Position numbers and translations under genes: made by a program. From Agrococcus sp. SL85 (lineage in GTDB: Bacteria; Actinomycetota; Actinomycetes; Actinomycetales; Microbacteriaceae), in the NCBI RefSeq assembly GCF_026625845.1, contig NZ_CP113066.1, positions 558,001 through 622,000 of the forward strand: 64,000 nucleotides of DNA, in the 5' to 3' direction. The notes under the pieces are model-generated. The model ran no database searches. It worked only from the letters and a program-made list of their open reading frames with translations, and had not been told where the DNA came from. Shown one piece after another: positions 16,920-25,638 of this stretch; the stretch's first letter is position 1, and every line of letters starts with the position of its first letter.

Positions 16920-18295
16920 TGCAGCGCCACCCCTCGCATGATCCGCGGCAGGTCGCTCACGGAGCCGATCGTCGCGAGCACGACGTCGCCGATGGGCTGG
17001 ATGCGGGGGCTCGCGCCCTGCACGACGGTGAAGACGATGATGCGCGCCTGCGAGGGCAGGAGCGTGCGGGCCCGCCGCACGAGCGCGGGGTCGACGACGG
17101 CCCCCGCGAGGAGCATCACGACGGATGCGCCCGGGTGCGCCTGGCCGATGGTGGCCGAGAGGTCGAGGAAGCGATCGTGCCGCGGCGACCACTCGACGCC
17201 CGAGAGGCCGTCGAGGAGGCGCTTGCCGGTCGTCGCAGGCAGCGTGCGGCGCGAGGTCTGCACGACGAGGTCCATCTCGTCGCGCACCGCCTGCAGGCCC
17301 ACGGAGCCGAGGATCGAGATCGCGGTCTCGAACTCCGCGGGATCCGCGTAGTCCTCGGGGCTCGTCGAGAGGCCGAGGGCGAGCACGCTGCGTCGCGTCT
17401 GCTCGAACTGGCGCACCATGAGCTGCCCCGTGCGGGCGGACGACTTCCAGTGGATGTAGCGGCGGTCGTCGCCCGCGACGTAGTCGCGCAGCGCGTGGAA
17501 GGCGATGTCGCTGTTCGTGAGGTCGCGGGTCGTGATGCCCTCGAGGTCGCGGATGAGGCCGGGGGCCGTCTCGTCGAGCTGCACCGTCTTGGGGTGCACG
17601 AAGAGCTCGACGGGGTCGGTCCACTTCACCTGGCGGCGCAGCAGCCCCACGGGGTCGCCGCGCACGGAGCGCACGGGCCCGACCTGCAGGATCGTGCGAC
17701 GGCTCGTCGGGATCGCGAAGACGTCCTCGTGCACGTCCCCCGGCCGCATGCGCGGCAGGTGGAACGACGCGAGCGCCTTGCCGACCGGCACCTCGATCGT
17801 CGCGGGCAGCAGGGGCTTCGGCGAGGCCGCGTGGATCTCGATGCGTCCGAGCGCGCGCTCGCCCACGACGACGCGCGTGTAGGCGAGGTCGAGCTCGATG
17901 CGGTAGCGGTTGCGGCCGAGGATGAACGCGATGCCCGCGAGGAGCAGCAGCGCGCCCGCGATGCCGATGACCACGAGCTCCTTCCACCCCAGGAGCGCCC
18001 CGAGCATGAGGGTCGCGACCGTCGCGATCAGCACCGCCCAGCCGAAGCCCGTGATGGGCTCGATCGCCGGCCAGATGCGGTCGCGCACCCAGCGGACAGC
18101 GGCGCGCCGCGCTCGGCCGAGCGCGGCATCCGGCCCCACCGTCGCGTCGAGCGCCCGCTGGAGCGGCGTGCGCTCGCGCTCGACGACGCGCCGCAGCCGG
18201 GTCGTGCCGGATGCGGTGGTCTCAGCGGCGACGCCGGCGTCGGCGTCGGGATCGGGGGCGGGTGCTGACGTCGCCCGCTCGGGCGCCGTCGTCAT
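16916..18295 (-). CDS. DUF58 domain protein
   Basis: 459 residues from ATG 18295, overlapping the MoxR stop (ATGA); an upstream in-frame extension is rejected. A variable N terminus (~75 residues) is followed by two membrane helices (~98-135, GFGWAVLIATVATLMLGAL and a second) and the soluble DUF58 region, a von Willebrand A-like fold: RNRYRIELDLAYTRVVVGE, GPVRSVRGDPVGLLRR and the signature YVAGDDRRYIHWKSSART near residue 275. DUF58 proteins accompany MoxR ATPases and are thought to be metal-binding partners or substrates of the chaperone. In this operon it is flanked by the ATPase and the transglutaminase-like protein, the standard order. Confidence 0.92.
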   Translation of the reverse strand: MTTAPERATSAPAPDPDADAGVAAETTASGTTRLRRVVERERTPLQRALDATVGPDAALGRARRAAVRWVRDRIWPAIEPITGFGWAVLIATVATLMLGALLGWKELVVIGIAGALLLLAGIAFILGRNRYRIELDLAYTRVVVGERALGRIEIHAASPKPLLPATIEVPVGKALASFHLPRMRPGDVHEDVFAIPTSRRTILQVGPVRSVRGDPVGLLRRQVKWTDPVELFVHPKTVQLDETAPGLIRDLEGITTRDLTNSDIAFHALRDYVAGDDRRYIHWKSSARTGQLMVRQFEQTRRSVLALGLSTSPEDYADPAEFETAISILGSVGLQAVRDEMDLVVQTSRRTLPATTGKRLLDGLSGVEWSPRHDRFLDLSATIGQAHPGASVVMLLAGAVVDPALVRRARTLLPSQARIIVFTVVQGASPRIQPIGDVVLATIGSVSDLPRIMRGVALQ

Positions 18296-19272
18296 GCAGC
18301 CTGCTGCCGGTCCTGCGGGGCGGGGATGTCGGCGACCGCGCGGTCGATGATGCGGTCGCCGGTGACGCCCGAGAACTCCGCCTCGGGGTCGAGCACGATG
18401 CGGTGCGCCCACACGGGCTGCGCGAGCTCCTTCACGTCGTCGGGCAGCACGTAGGCGCGGCCGCGGCTCGCGGCCCACACCTTCACGGCGCGCATGAGCG
18501 CCATCGCACCGCGCACCGAGACGCCCAGGCGCGTGTCCTTCGAGTCGCGCGTGTGCTCCGAGAGCTGCGCGACGTAGTCGAGCACCGCGTCGTCGACGTG
18601 GACGGTGGCGGCGAGGTCGACCATCTCGGCGATCGCGGCCGTGGTGATCACGGGCTGCACGCCCGCGGAGGCATTGCGGTTCGAGGCGCCCGCGAGGATG
18701 CGGACGGTCTGCTCGCGCCCCGGGTAGCCGATCGAGGTCTTCATGAGGAACCGGTCGAGCTGCGCCTCGGGCAGGCGGTACGTGCCGGCCTGCTCGATGG
18801 GGTTCTGGGTCGCGATCACCATGAACGGGCGGCCGACCTCGTAGGGCGTGCCGTCGACGGTGACGCGGGCCTCCTCCATGACCTCGAGCAGCGCCGACTG
18901 CGTCTTCGGGCTCGCGCGGTTGATCTCGTCGGCGAGCACGATCGAGGCGAAGATCGGGCCCTTGTGGAACTCGAAGGCCTGCGTCTTCTGGTCGTACACC
19001 GTGACGCCCGTGACGTCGGAGGGCAGCAGGTCGGGCGTGAACTGGATGCGGTGGTTCGTGCCCTGCACCGTCGCCGCCATCGACTTCGCGAGCTGCGTCT
19101 TGCCGGTGCCGGGGGCGTCCTCGAGCAGCAGGTGGCCCTCGGCGAGCATCGTCGTGAAGGCGAGGCGGATCACGTCCTCCTTGCCGAGCACGGCGGTGCC
19201 GACGTTGCCGACGAGTCGCTGGAACGTCTCTGCGAACCAGGTCGCCTGCTCGCGGGTCATGGGGGTGGTCAT
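18292..19272 (-). CDS. MoxR-family AAA+ ATPase
   Basis: 326 residues, the usual length of MoxR proteins. AAA_3 motifs are clear: Walker A EDAPGTGKTQLAKS (~residues 47-60), Walker B VLADEINRASPKTQ (~110-123), sensor 1 VIATQNPIEQAGTYRLPEAQ and a C-terminal lid domain. MoxR ATPases act as chaperones that mature or insert metal ions into partner complexes carrying von Willebrand A or DUF58 domains. ATG 19272 lies 10 nt after the stop of the giant surface protein with GGAG before it; a second in-frame ATG lies 12 nt further in. The stop overlaps the DUF58 start. Confidence 0.95.
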   Translation of the reverse strand: MTTPMTREQATWFAETFQRLVGNVGTAVLGKEDVIRLAFTTMLAEGHLLLEDAPGTGKTQLAKSMAATVQGTNHRIQFTPDLLPSDVTGVTVYDQKTQAFEFHKGPIFASIVLADEINRASPKTQSALLEVMEEARVTVDGTPYEVGRPFMVIATQNPIEQAGTYRLPEAQLDRFLMKTSIGYPGREQTVRILAGASNRNASAGVQPVITTAAIAEMVDLAATVHVDDAVLDYVAQLSEHTRDSKDTRLGVSVRGAMALMRAVKVWAASRGRAYVLPDDVKELAQPVWAHRIVLDPEAEFSGVTGDRIIDRAVADIPAPQDRQQAA

Positions 19273-19282
19273 GCTGCTCCGA

Positions 19283-22200
19283 TCATCCGGGGGGCCAGTT
19301 CACGCGCGGGGTCAGGATGTCGACGCCGTTGCCCCACACGCGCATCCAGGCCTGGCCTGCGAAGCCCGAGTAGCACGTGCGGACGTCGCCCGCCTCGCCA
19401 CCGATCTCGGTGCTCGTCGAGCCGTTGCGGCCGTCGACGCGCAGCTGGCCGCTGTCGACGGGGTTGTTGGCACCGTTGCCGTCGCTGTGGTGGCACGAGA
19501 AGTTGTAGACGCCGGGCTCGAAGTCGCTCCAGTTGAACTGGTACCAGTGGCAGCTCTCGCCGTTGGCGCCCTGGCAGCTGCCCGGGTAGGCGACACCGCC
19601 GGAGCTCAGCGTGCCGCTCGGGTTCAGGCGCTCGGCGGTGGCCTGCGCGGTCGCCGTGGTGGTCTGCGCGCCGTGGCCCGCCTCGGCCGCGCCCGTCGTC
19701 GACTCGACGGTGATGCGCACCGTCTGGCCGCCCTGCGCCGCGACGGTCTGCGAGCCGTTGTTGCCCACGCTCTGCCATGCGCCGTTGTCGATGCGGATGC
19801 GCGTCGAGATGTTGCGGCCGTTGCGGCCCGGCGCGCCCCAGCTGACGGTGACCTGGTTCACCTGGCCTGTCGCGTTCGCGCTCGGAGCGCCGATCGCGCC
19901 GTAGGGGCGCACCTGGTTGCCCGCCGCGGTCTGCCCGCTGGAGTACTCGACGCCGTCGATCACGGCGTAGGCGCGCACCTGGAACGTATACGGGCCGCCG
20001 TTGTTGTCCATGCCCGTGTAGGTGCCGCCGGGGCCGAACGACTGCGCGCCAGCGCCGCCGCCCGTGATCTCGTAGCGCACCTCGTCGGCGCGGAGGCCGT
20101 TGCTCGAGCCCGGATCCCACGTGACGACGGAGTTCCCGTCGCCGTCGGTCGCGCGCACGTTCGACGGGGCGTCGGGCGCGGTGAACACGCGGATGGGTGC
20201 CGAGGCCTCGGAGGGCTGGCTCGTGCCGGCGCGGTTCGTGGCGGTCACCGTGAACGTCACGTTCTCGCCCGTGGCGCCGAAGCGGAAGCTCGCCGAGGTC
20301 GCGCTGCCGGCGACGGTCTGCGCGGGCGAGCCGTTGGAGGGCGTGACGGTGTACGACTCGATCGTCGCGCCGTTGTTGCCGTCGATGCCGTTCTGGCCGG
20401 CCGGGTACGCCCACTCGACGCGCACCTGCACCTCGCCGGGGATCGAGCGGTCGGGGGTGGCGGTGGCCCGGCCCACCTGGAACGGCGCGCCGGCGGGGGT
20501 CTTGGCCTGCGAGTAGGCCGAGAAGTCGCTCGGCTCGGGCGCGAGGTTCACGGCCTGCACGCGGAACGTGTAGGCGACGCCGTTCGTGAGGCCCGTCCAG
20601 GTGTAGCTGGTGCCCTGCACCTGCTGCTGGACGACGCCGCCGGGCGCGGGCGGCGAGATCTCGAGGTTGTACTGCTGGATGGGCGAGCCGTTGTTCACGG
20701 GCTCCTCCCACGTCACGCTGAGCTGCGAGTCGCCGTCGGCGACGACGGGCGGGCCAGGCTGCTCGGGGCGCACGTCGGGGCGCGCCTCGTTCGACGCCGC
20801 CGAGGGATCGGACTCGCCGACCTCGTTCGTCGCCGTCACCGTGAAGCGGTACGTCACGTTGTTCGTGAGGCCCGTGATGCGGCAGGTCGTCGTCTGGCAC
20901 GGGAACTCGATCGCGCCGTCGGCCGAGCGCACGGTGTAGCCCGTGATGGGGGCGCCGTTCGAGGCGGGCGGCGCCCAGGTGAGCGTCACCTCGGAGTCGC
21001 CGACCGCGTCGACGTTCGGGCGCGGCGGCGCCTCGGGGCGCGCCTTCACGTTGAGCGTGAGCGTGCCGGTGACCTGGCGCTCGGTGCGCTCGGTCGCGTC
21101 CTGGATCGTGTACCGCACGGTGAGCACGCCCGAGAAGTCGGTGCCGGGCGTCACGGTGACCTCGCGGTCGGAGTTCGACACCTGCGCGTCGCCCGCGATG
21201 ACCTCGACCGCCACGATGCGCAGCGGGATGCCCTCTGCCGCGAAGGGGTTGATGTCGTTCTGCACGACGTCGACCGTGAGCGGCACGCTCGCGGTGGCCT
21301 CGCCGGTGTCGGGGTTCGCGGTCGCGAGGCTGCGGTTCGTCGCGACGACCTCGACGACGACCGTGCCGGGGGCACGGTTGCCGCTCGGGTCGATCGCGAC
21401 CACCTGGAACGAGCCGGAGGTGCCCGGCGGCGTCGTCACGTCGGCGCGCGCCGAGACGACCGAGCCGTCGAGGCTCACCTCGACGCCGGCCATCGAGCCG
21501 GAGAGCTCGTACTCCATCGCCTCGAGGTCGCCCACGTCGGGGTCGATCGTCGCGTCGCGCAGGTCGAAGGTCGTGGCGTCCTCGCCCGCCTCCGGGCGCA
21601 GCACCGCACCCTCGAAGGTGGGCGGCACCGCGCTCGAGGGGATGACCTCGATCGGGATCGTCAGCACCGCGGTGATGCCGTCGGGGTCGTCGGGCCCGTC
21701 GCCGTCGGTGACCTCGAAGGTGATCGACGCGGGGCCCACGTAGCCGAGGGGCGAGCGGAACTGCAGCGTCTGCGTGTCCTTGATGAGGCCCGTCTCGTCG
21801 TCGTTCACGGCGGTGACGGTCTCGCCCGTCGTGATGCGCGGCGCCTTGCCGCTCGGCACCGTGACGTAGTCGCGCAGCGGGATCTCGCGGAGCTCGCCCG
21901 AGGGGATCTGGATCGGCTCGGTCGTGGCGACGTAGGGCGCCTGGTCGCGCACGGGCGGCACGGCGACGAACGCCTCCGCCGTGAGGCCGTCGATGTCGGT
22001 GACGCGGTAGGTGACCACCTGGAAGGCCTCGCTCGGCACCACCTGCACCGCGCCCGCCGGCGTCACGGTGCCGGGGCCCGTCACGATCGAGACCTGCAGC
22101 TCGCTCGGGTCGCCGTCGCTGTCGAGGTCGTTCTCGAGCACGGGCACGTCGAGCGGCACGTCGAGCTCGACGAGGTCGCGCGGCAGCGGGTCGTCGCGCG

Positions 22201-25200
22201 CGATCGGCGCGAGCAGCTCGGCCTCCTCGTCGACCGTGACCTGCACCTGACCGGTCGCCCGCGCGCCGCGCGCGTCGACGATCTCGTACGAGAAGTAGGA
22301 GATGCCGGGCTCGGAGGGCGAGCGCAGGTCGACCGTCGCGCGCTCGGGGTTCACCGTCGCGTCCGCGAGCTCGTCGGGCAGCTCGAGCCCGTCGGCCACG
22401 AGGCTCAGCGGATCCTGGTCGGGGTCGGAGTCGTTCTCGAGCACCGCGATGGCGATCGCGCGGTCGGGCCGCACGGTCACGGCGTCGGTCTGCGCGAACG
22501 GCGTCTGGTTGATGTCGGCCGCCTGGGCGATGCCGATGATCGCCGTCGCGGTCGACTCCGAGCCCCAGCGGTCGCGCACGCGGTAGCGGAACTCCACGGT
22601 GCCGGAGCTCTCGGGGAAGGCCTCGAAGTCGAAGTAGTCGGGACCGATCTCGGGCAGGATGCGGCCGCCCTCGGGCGCCGTGTCGTAGCCGACGAGCTCC
22701 ACGCCGTCGCCGTCGGGGTCGATGCCGTCGAGCGGGACCGGGATGCGCACCGTGGATCCCGCGAGCACGCGGGACGTGACGGTGTTCGGCGCCGGCGGCG
22801 CGTTCTGCTCGGGGTCCTGCGGCACGATCGTGAGCGCGACGGTCGCGGAGTCGCGGTTGCCGAGCGTGTCGACGACCTCGTACGTCACGGTCGCGCGCGT
22901 CGGTGCGTCCTCGGCGAGCGCGTGCACGCGCAGCGTGCCCTCGGAGATGAAGGCGACGCCCACCGCGTCGCTCTCGAAGCTCGTGTCGACGACCTGCTCG
23001 ACGAGCTCGAACGGAGCGCCGTCGGGCGAGAAGTCGTTCGCGAGCACGTCGATCGTCGCGTAGTCGCCCGCGCGCACCGTCGCCTGGTCGTCGACCGCGA
23101 CGGGGGCACGGGGCTGCTCGGGCGGCGCCACCGGGACGACCTCGACGGTGCCGGTCTCCGAGAACCGGCCGTTCGAGACCGTGTAGGTGAAGCGGAAGGG
23201 ATCCTCGATGCCGCGGCTGTCGACGATGCTCACGATGCGGCGGTCGCGCAGCTCGACCGTGACGGGAGCGCCGTTCTCGATCGAGACCTGGGTGACGACG
23301 AGCACGCCGCCCGCGGGGTCGACGTCGTTCTGCAGCAGGTCGACGAGCGCCGTGCCGCCCTGCGGCAGCAGCGCGATGTCGCGCACGGCGACGGGCCGCG
23401 CCTCGTCGTCGGCGGAGCGGACGTCCACGCGGATGCGGCCGGGCTGCGAGAGCGGGCCGTCGGCCACGAGGTAGCTGAGGTAGTAGCTGCCGACACCGCC
23501 GCGCAGCACGCGGACGGTGCCGCTGTTCGGGTCCCAGCTGGTCTCGAGGCCCGGGGCAGGCTCGACCGAGGCGAGGCGCAGCGGCCTGCCCGAGGGCGAG
23601 AAGTCGTTGAGGAGCGGGCGGATCGTCGCCTCGCGCCCCTCGACGGTCGTGACGAAGTCGGCGTTCGGGAGCGGGGGCGCCTCGCCGCGCTCCCGGATGT
23701 CGACCGTGATCTCGCCCGTGGCCTCGGTGCGGCCGTCCGAGACGGTGACCGTCACCGTCTGGATGCCCACGTCGCCCGTGGCGGTGTAGATGAGGCGGCC
23801 GGAGGGGTCGGTGCGGATGGTGTCGCCCGAGTCGGAGACCGCGCCGACGAGGTACATGTCGTCGCCGTCGGGGTCGAACCAGCTGTCGAGCACCTGGTAC
23901 TCGTACTCGCCGCCCTGCTCGGTCGCGAAGGCGAGCTCCCGCAGGGGCTCGGGCGCCGCGTTGTCGCCCTCGCCGCGCACCGCGAGGGTGACCGCTGCCT
24001 GGTCGCGGCCCTCTCGGCCGTCGTGCACCTCGTAGCGGAACGTGAACGAGCCCGAGGCGTCCTCGGGCAGCTGCACCTGCAGCTGCGAGTCGTTGGCGAT
24101 GGGGGCGACGGTGACGCCCGCGGGCAGCTCGCCGACGACCGTGGCCGTGAGCACGTCGCCGTCGGGGTCGGAGTCGTTCCAGAGGATCGGCAGCACCGTC
24201 GAGCGCCCGGGGCGGGCGCCGAAGCGGTCGTCGTTCGCGACCGGCGCGGTGTTCTCCTCGTTGACGGGCGGCGGCTGGTTGGTGAGGAGGTCCTCGGTCG
24301 ACTCCGAGTCCTCCTCGGAGCTCTGCTCCTCCGACTGGGGCGGCACGAGGTCGTCCCAGTTGTCGACGAGGATGAGCTGGTCGGCGAGGATCCAGGAGCG
24401 GCCGTCCTGGTACTGGTTGAGGACCACGTCGTCGCGGTTGACGCGGAAGACGACCGGCGAGCCCGTCATGCCGTCGACCTGCACCTCGAGGTCGGCCGCG
24501 TCGTCGTCGCAGTCGCGCAGGAACTGCGCGCCGGTCGGCCAGACGCCGTAGACGCAGCCGCCGACCTGCACGGGGCGCACGGCCTCCCCGCCTCCCGGCT
24601 GCGCCTGCACCTCCGCGGCGCCGCCGCCGAGCGGCTGGCGCACCAGCGCGTCGGGCGTCGCGAGGATGACGCGATCGGCCGCGTCGCCGGGCAGCTGCAC
24701 GGCGGCGCCCTCGGGCGCCTCCACCGCGCCGCCGGGCAGCAGCAGGGCGCGCGTCTCGGCGTCGTGCACGACCGCCTCGGCGCCGACGGCGGTGACGACG
24801 GGGTCGCGCATGTCGCGCAGCTCGCCGCGGTCGCGGAGCACGGGCTCGCCGAGCACGCCCTCCTCGTCGAGCGCGATGGTGACCTCCTGGCCCTCGCTCG
24901 GCGAGACCGCGTGGACGGTGCCGTCGCGGCCGACGGCCGCGGCCGCTCCCTCGCCGAGCTCGACGAGGGGGTCGGTGGTCTCGGGCGAGAAGCCGCCGAG
25001 GTCGCCGAAGGGCATCGCCCACAGCGCGCCGCTCGCCGGGTCGAGGATCGCGACGATGCCGCCGTCCATCGAGATCTCGCCCTGCGGCGGCAGCTGCACG
25101 CCCGTGCCGGTCGTGACCTGCACGGGGTCGACCGTCAGGGCCGTCGAGGCCTCCTGGTTGTGCAGGAGCACGGCCTGGCCGTCCTGCAGCACGTCGAAGC

Positions 25201-25429
25201 GCGCGGTGGGCGAGATGAGGCCGGCGTCGAGCTCCTCCGCCTGCACGTTGATGCGGCCGAGCTGCTGGCTCTCCTGGCGCGTGACCCAGACGCCGCCGTC
25301 GTTGAGGTCGACATCGGTCGTCGTGAAGCCCTCGTAGGTGAAGGCCAGCACGCCGAGCGCGACGCTCACGGCGGTGACGAGCGCACCTGCGGCGGACGAG
25401 CGGCGATGGCGCTTCACCCAGCGGAGCAT
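19283..25429 (-). CDS. Giant membrane-anchored Ig-like/fibronectin type III repeat protein (2048 aa)
   Basis: A basic N terminus (MLRWVKRHRRSSAAGAL) and one helix (~residues 14-32) make it an N-in, type II membrane protein. Residues ~35-365 show short repeated beta strands (GQAVLLHN, GGIVAILDPASGALW, RDGTVHAVSPSEGQEV) that suggest a beta-propeller. An acidic spacer (SEEQSSEEDSESTED) precedes about ten cadherin-like/Ig-like repeats (~395-1460) with recurring VLENDSDPDGD-type turns, likely calcium sites, and then five FN3-like modules (~1463-1950, NGAPITGYTV, GLTNGVAYTFRV). A cysteine-containing C-terminal domain (CQGANGESCHWYQF) ends the chain. It is a long surface rod that could contact envelope partners or substrates. 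First gene of the operon, with GAGGGGG before the ATG. Its FN3 modules echo the kinase ectodomain. Confidence 0.92.
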   Translation of the reverse strand: MLRWVKRHRRSSAAGALVTAVSVALGVLAFTYEGFTTTDVDLNDGGVWVTRQESQQLGRINVQAEELDAGLISPTARFDVLQDGQAVLLHNQEASTALTVDPVQVTTGTGVQLPPQGEISMDGGIVAILDPASGALWAMPFGDLGGFSPETTDPLVELGEGAAAAVGRDGTVHAVSPSEGQEVTIALDEEGVLGEPVLRDRGELRDMRDPVVTAVGAEAVVHDAETRALLLPGGAVEAPEGAAVQLPGDAADRVILATPDALVRQPLGGGAAEVQAQPGGGEAVRPVQVGGCVYGVWPTGAQFLRDCDDDAADLEVQVDGMTGSPVVFRVNRDDVVLNQYQDGRSWILADQLILVDNWDDLVPPQSEEQSSEEDSESTEDLLTNQPPPVNEENTAPVANDDRFGARPGRSTVLPILWNDSDPDGDVLTATVVGELPAGVTVAPIANDSQLQVQLPEDASGSFTFRYEVHDGREGRDQAAVTLAVRGEGDNAAPEPLRELAFATEQGGEYEYQVLDSWFDPDGDDMYLVGAVSDSGDTIRTDPSGRLIYTATGDVGIQTVTVTVSDGRTEATGEITVDIRERGEAPPLPNADFVTTVEGREATIRPLLNDFSPSGRPLRLASVEPAPGLETSWDPNSGTVRVLRGGVGSYYLSYLVADGPLSQPGRIRVDVRSADDEARPVAVRDIALLPQGGTALVDLLQNDVDPAGGVLVVTQVSIENGAPVTVELRDRRIVSIVDSRGIEDPFRFTYTVSNGRFSETGTVEVVPVAPPEQPRAPVAVDDQATVRAGDYATIDVLANDFSPDGAPFELVEQVVDTSFESDAVGVAFISEGTLRVHALAEDAPTRATVTYEVVDTLGNRDSATVALTIVPQDPEQNAPPAPNTVTSRVLAGSTVRIPVPLDGIDPDGDGVELVGYDTAPEGGRILPEIGPDYFDFEAFPESSGTVEFRYRVRDRWGSESTATAIIGIAQAADINQTPFAQTDAVTVRPDRAIAIAVLENDSDPDQDPLSLVADGLELPDELADATVNPERATVDLRSPSEPGISYFSYEIVDARGARATGQVQVTVDEEAELLAPIARDDPLPRDLVELDVPLDVPVLENDLDSDGDPSELQVSIVTGPGTVTPAGAVQVVPSEAFQVVTYRVTDIDGLTAEAFVAVPPVRDQAPYVATTEPIQIPSGELREIPLRDYVTVPSGKAPRITTGETVTAVNDDETGLIKDTQTLQFRSPLGYVGPASITFEVTDGDGPDDPDGITAVLTIPIEVIPSSAVPPTFEGAVLRPEAGEDATTFDLRDATIDPDVGDLEAMEYELSGSMAGVEVSLDGSVVSARADVTTPPGTSGSFQVVAIDPSGNRAPGTVVVEVVATNRSLATANPDTGEATASVPLTVDVVQNDINPFAAEGIPLRIVAVEVIAGDAQVSNSDREVTVTPGTDFSGVLTVRYTIQDATERTERQVTGTLTLNVKARPEAPPRPNVDAVGDSEVTLTWAPPASNGAPITGYTVRSADGAIEFPCQTTTCRITGLTNNVTYRFTVTATNEVGESDPSAASNEARPDVRPEQPGPPVVADGDSQLSVTWEEPVNNGSPIQQYNLEISPPAPGGVVQQQVQGTSYTWTGLTNGVAYTFRVQAVNLAPEPSDFSAYSQAKTPAGAPFQVGRATATPDRSIPGEVQVRVEWAYPAGQNGIDGNNGATIESYTVTPSNGSPAQTVAGSATSASFRFGATGENVTFTVTATNRAGTSQPSEASAPIRVFTAPDAPSNVRATDGDGNSVVTWDPGSSNGLRADEVRYEITGGGAGAQSFGPGGTYTGMDNNGGPYTFQVRAYAVIDGVEYSSGQTAAGNQVRPYGAIGAPSANATGQVNQVTVSWGAPGRNGRNISTRIRIDNGAWQSVGNNGSQTVAAQGGQTVRITVESTTGAAEAGHGAQTTTATAQATAERLNPSGTLSSGGVAYPGSCQGANGESCHWYQFNWSDFEPGVYNFSCHHSDGNGANNPVDSGQLRVDGRNGSTSTEIGGEAGDVRTCYSGFAGQAWMRVWGNGVDILTPRVNWPPG

Positions 25430-25574
25430 GACCGCACCCCCTCTCCCCCGACTTCGGTGCGTGCGAGGGTCGCGCGCGCACGCGCACGACCGCCGACGAT
25501 TCTGCCACGGGCGAACGCCTCATCCCTGAACGCGTGTCCGGTATCTGCCCCATCACTCCTGCTGATGGGCTGAC

Positions 25575-25612
25575 GCGACAAGGGGAGGCCCGCCCGGGCC
25601 TCCCCTTGTCGC
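25575..25612 (-). terminator. Perfect 18-bp hairpin terminator
   Basis: A perfect inverted repeat (stem 25575-25592 with 25595-25612, 2-nt centre) beginning GCGACAAGGGGAGG on the plus strand, 27 nt beyond the stop of the 502-residue membrane protein on the minus strand. It separates that gene from the giant-protein operon, whose promoter must then lie between about 25430 and 25574. Confidence 0.85.
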
Positions 25613-25638
25613 GCTGCGCGCAGCGCGCGCGGTGCGCG

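Noticed and set aside
18848..25573. A >2000-codon plus-strand frame opposite the giant surface protein
   Set aside because: Composition is antisense-like and no domain is visible, while the minus strand shows Ig and FN3 repeats.
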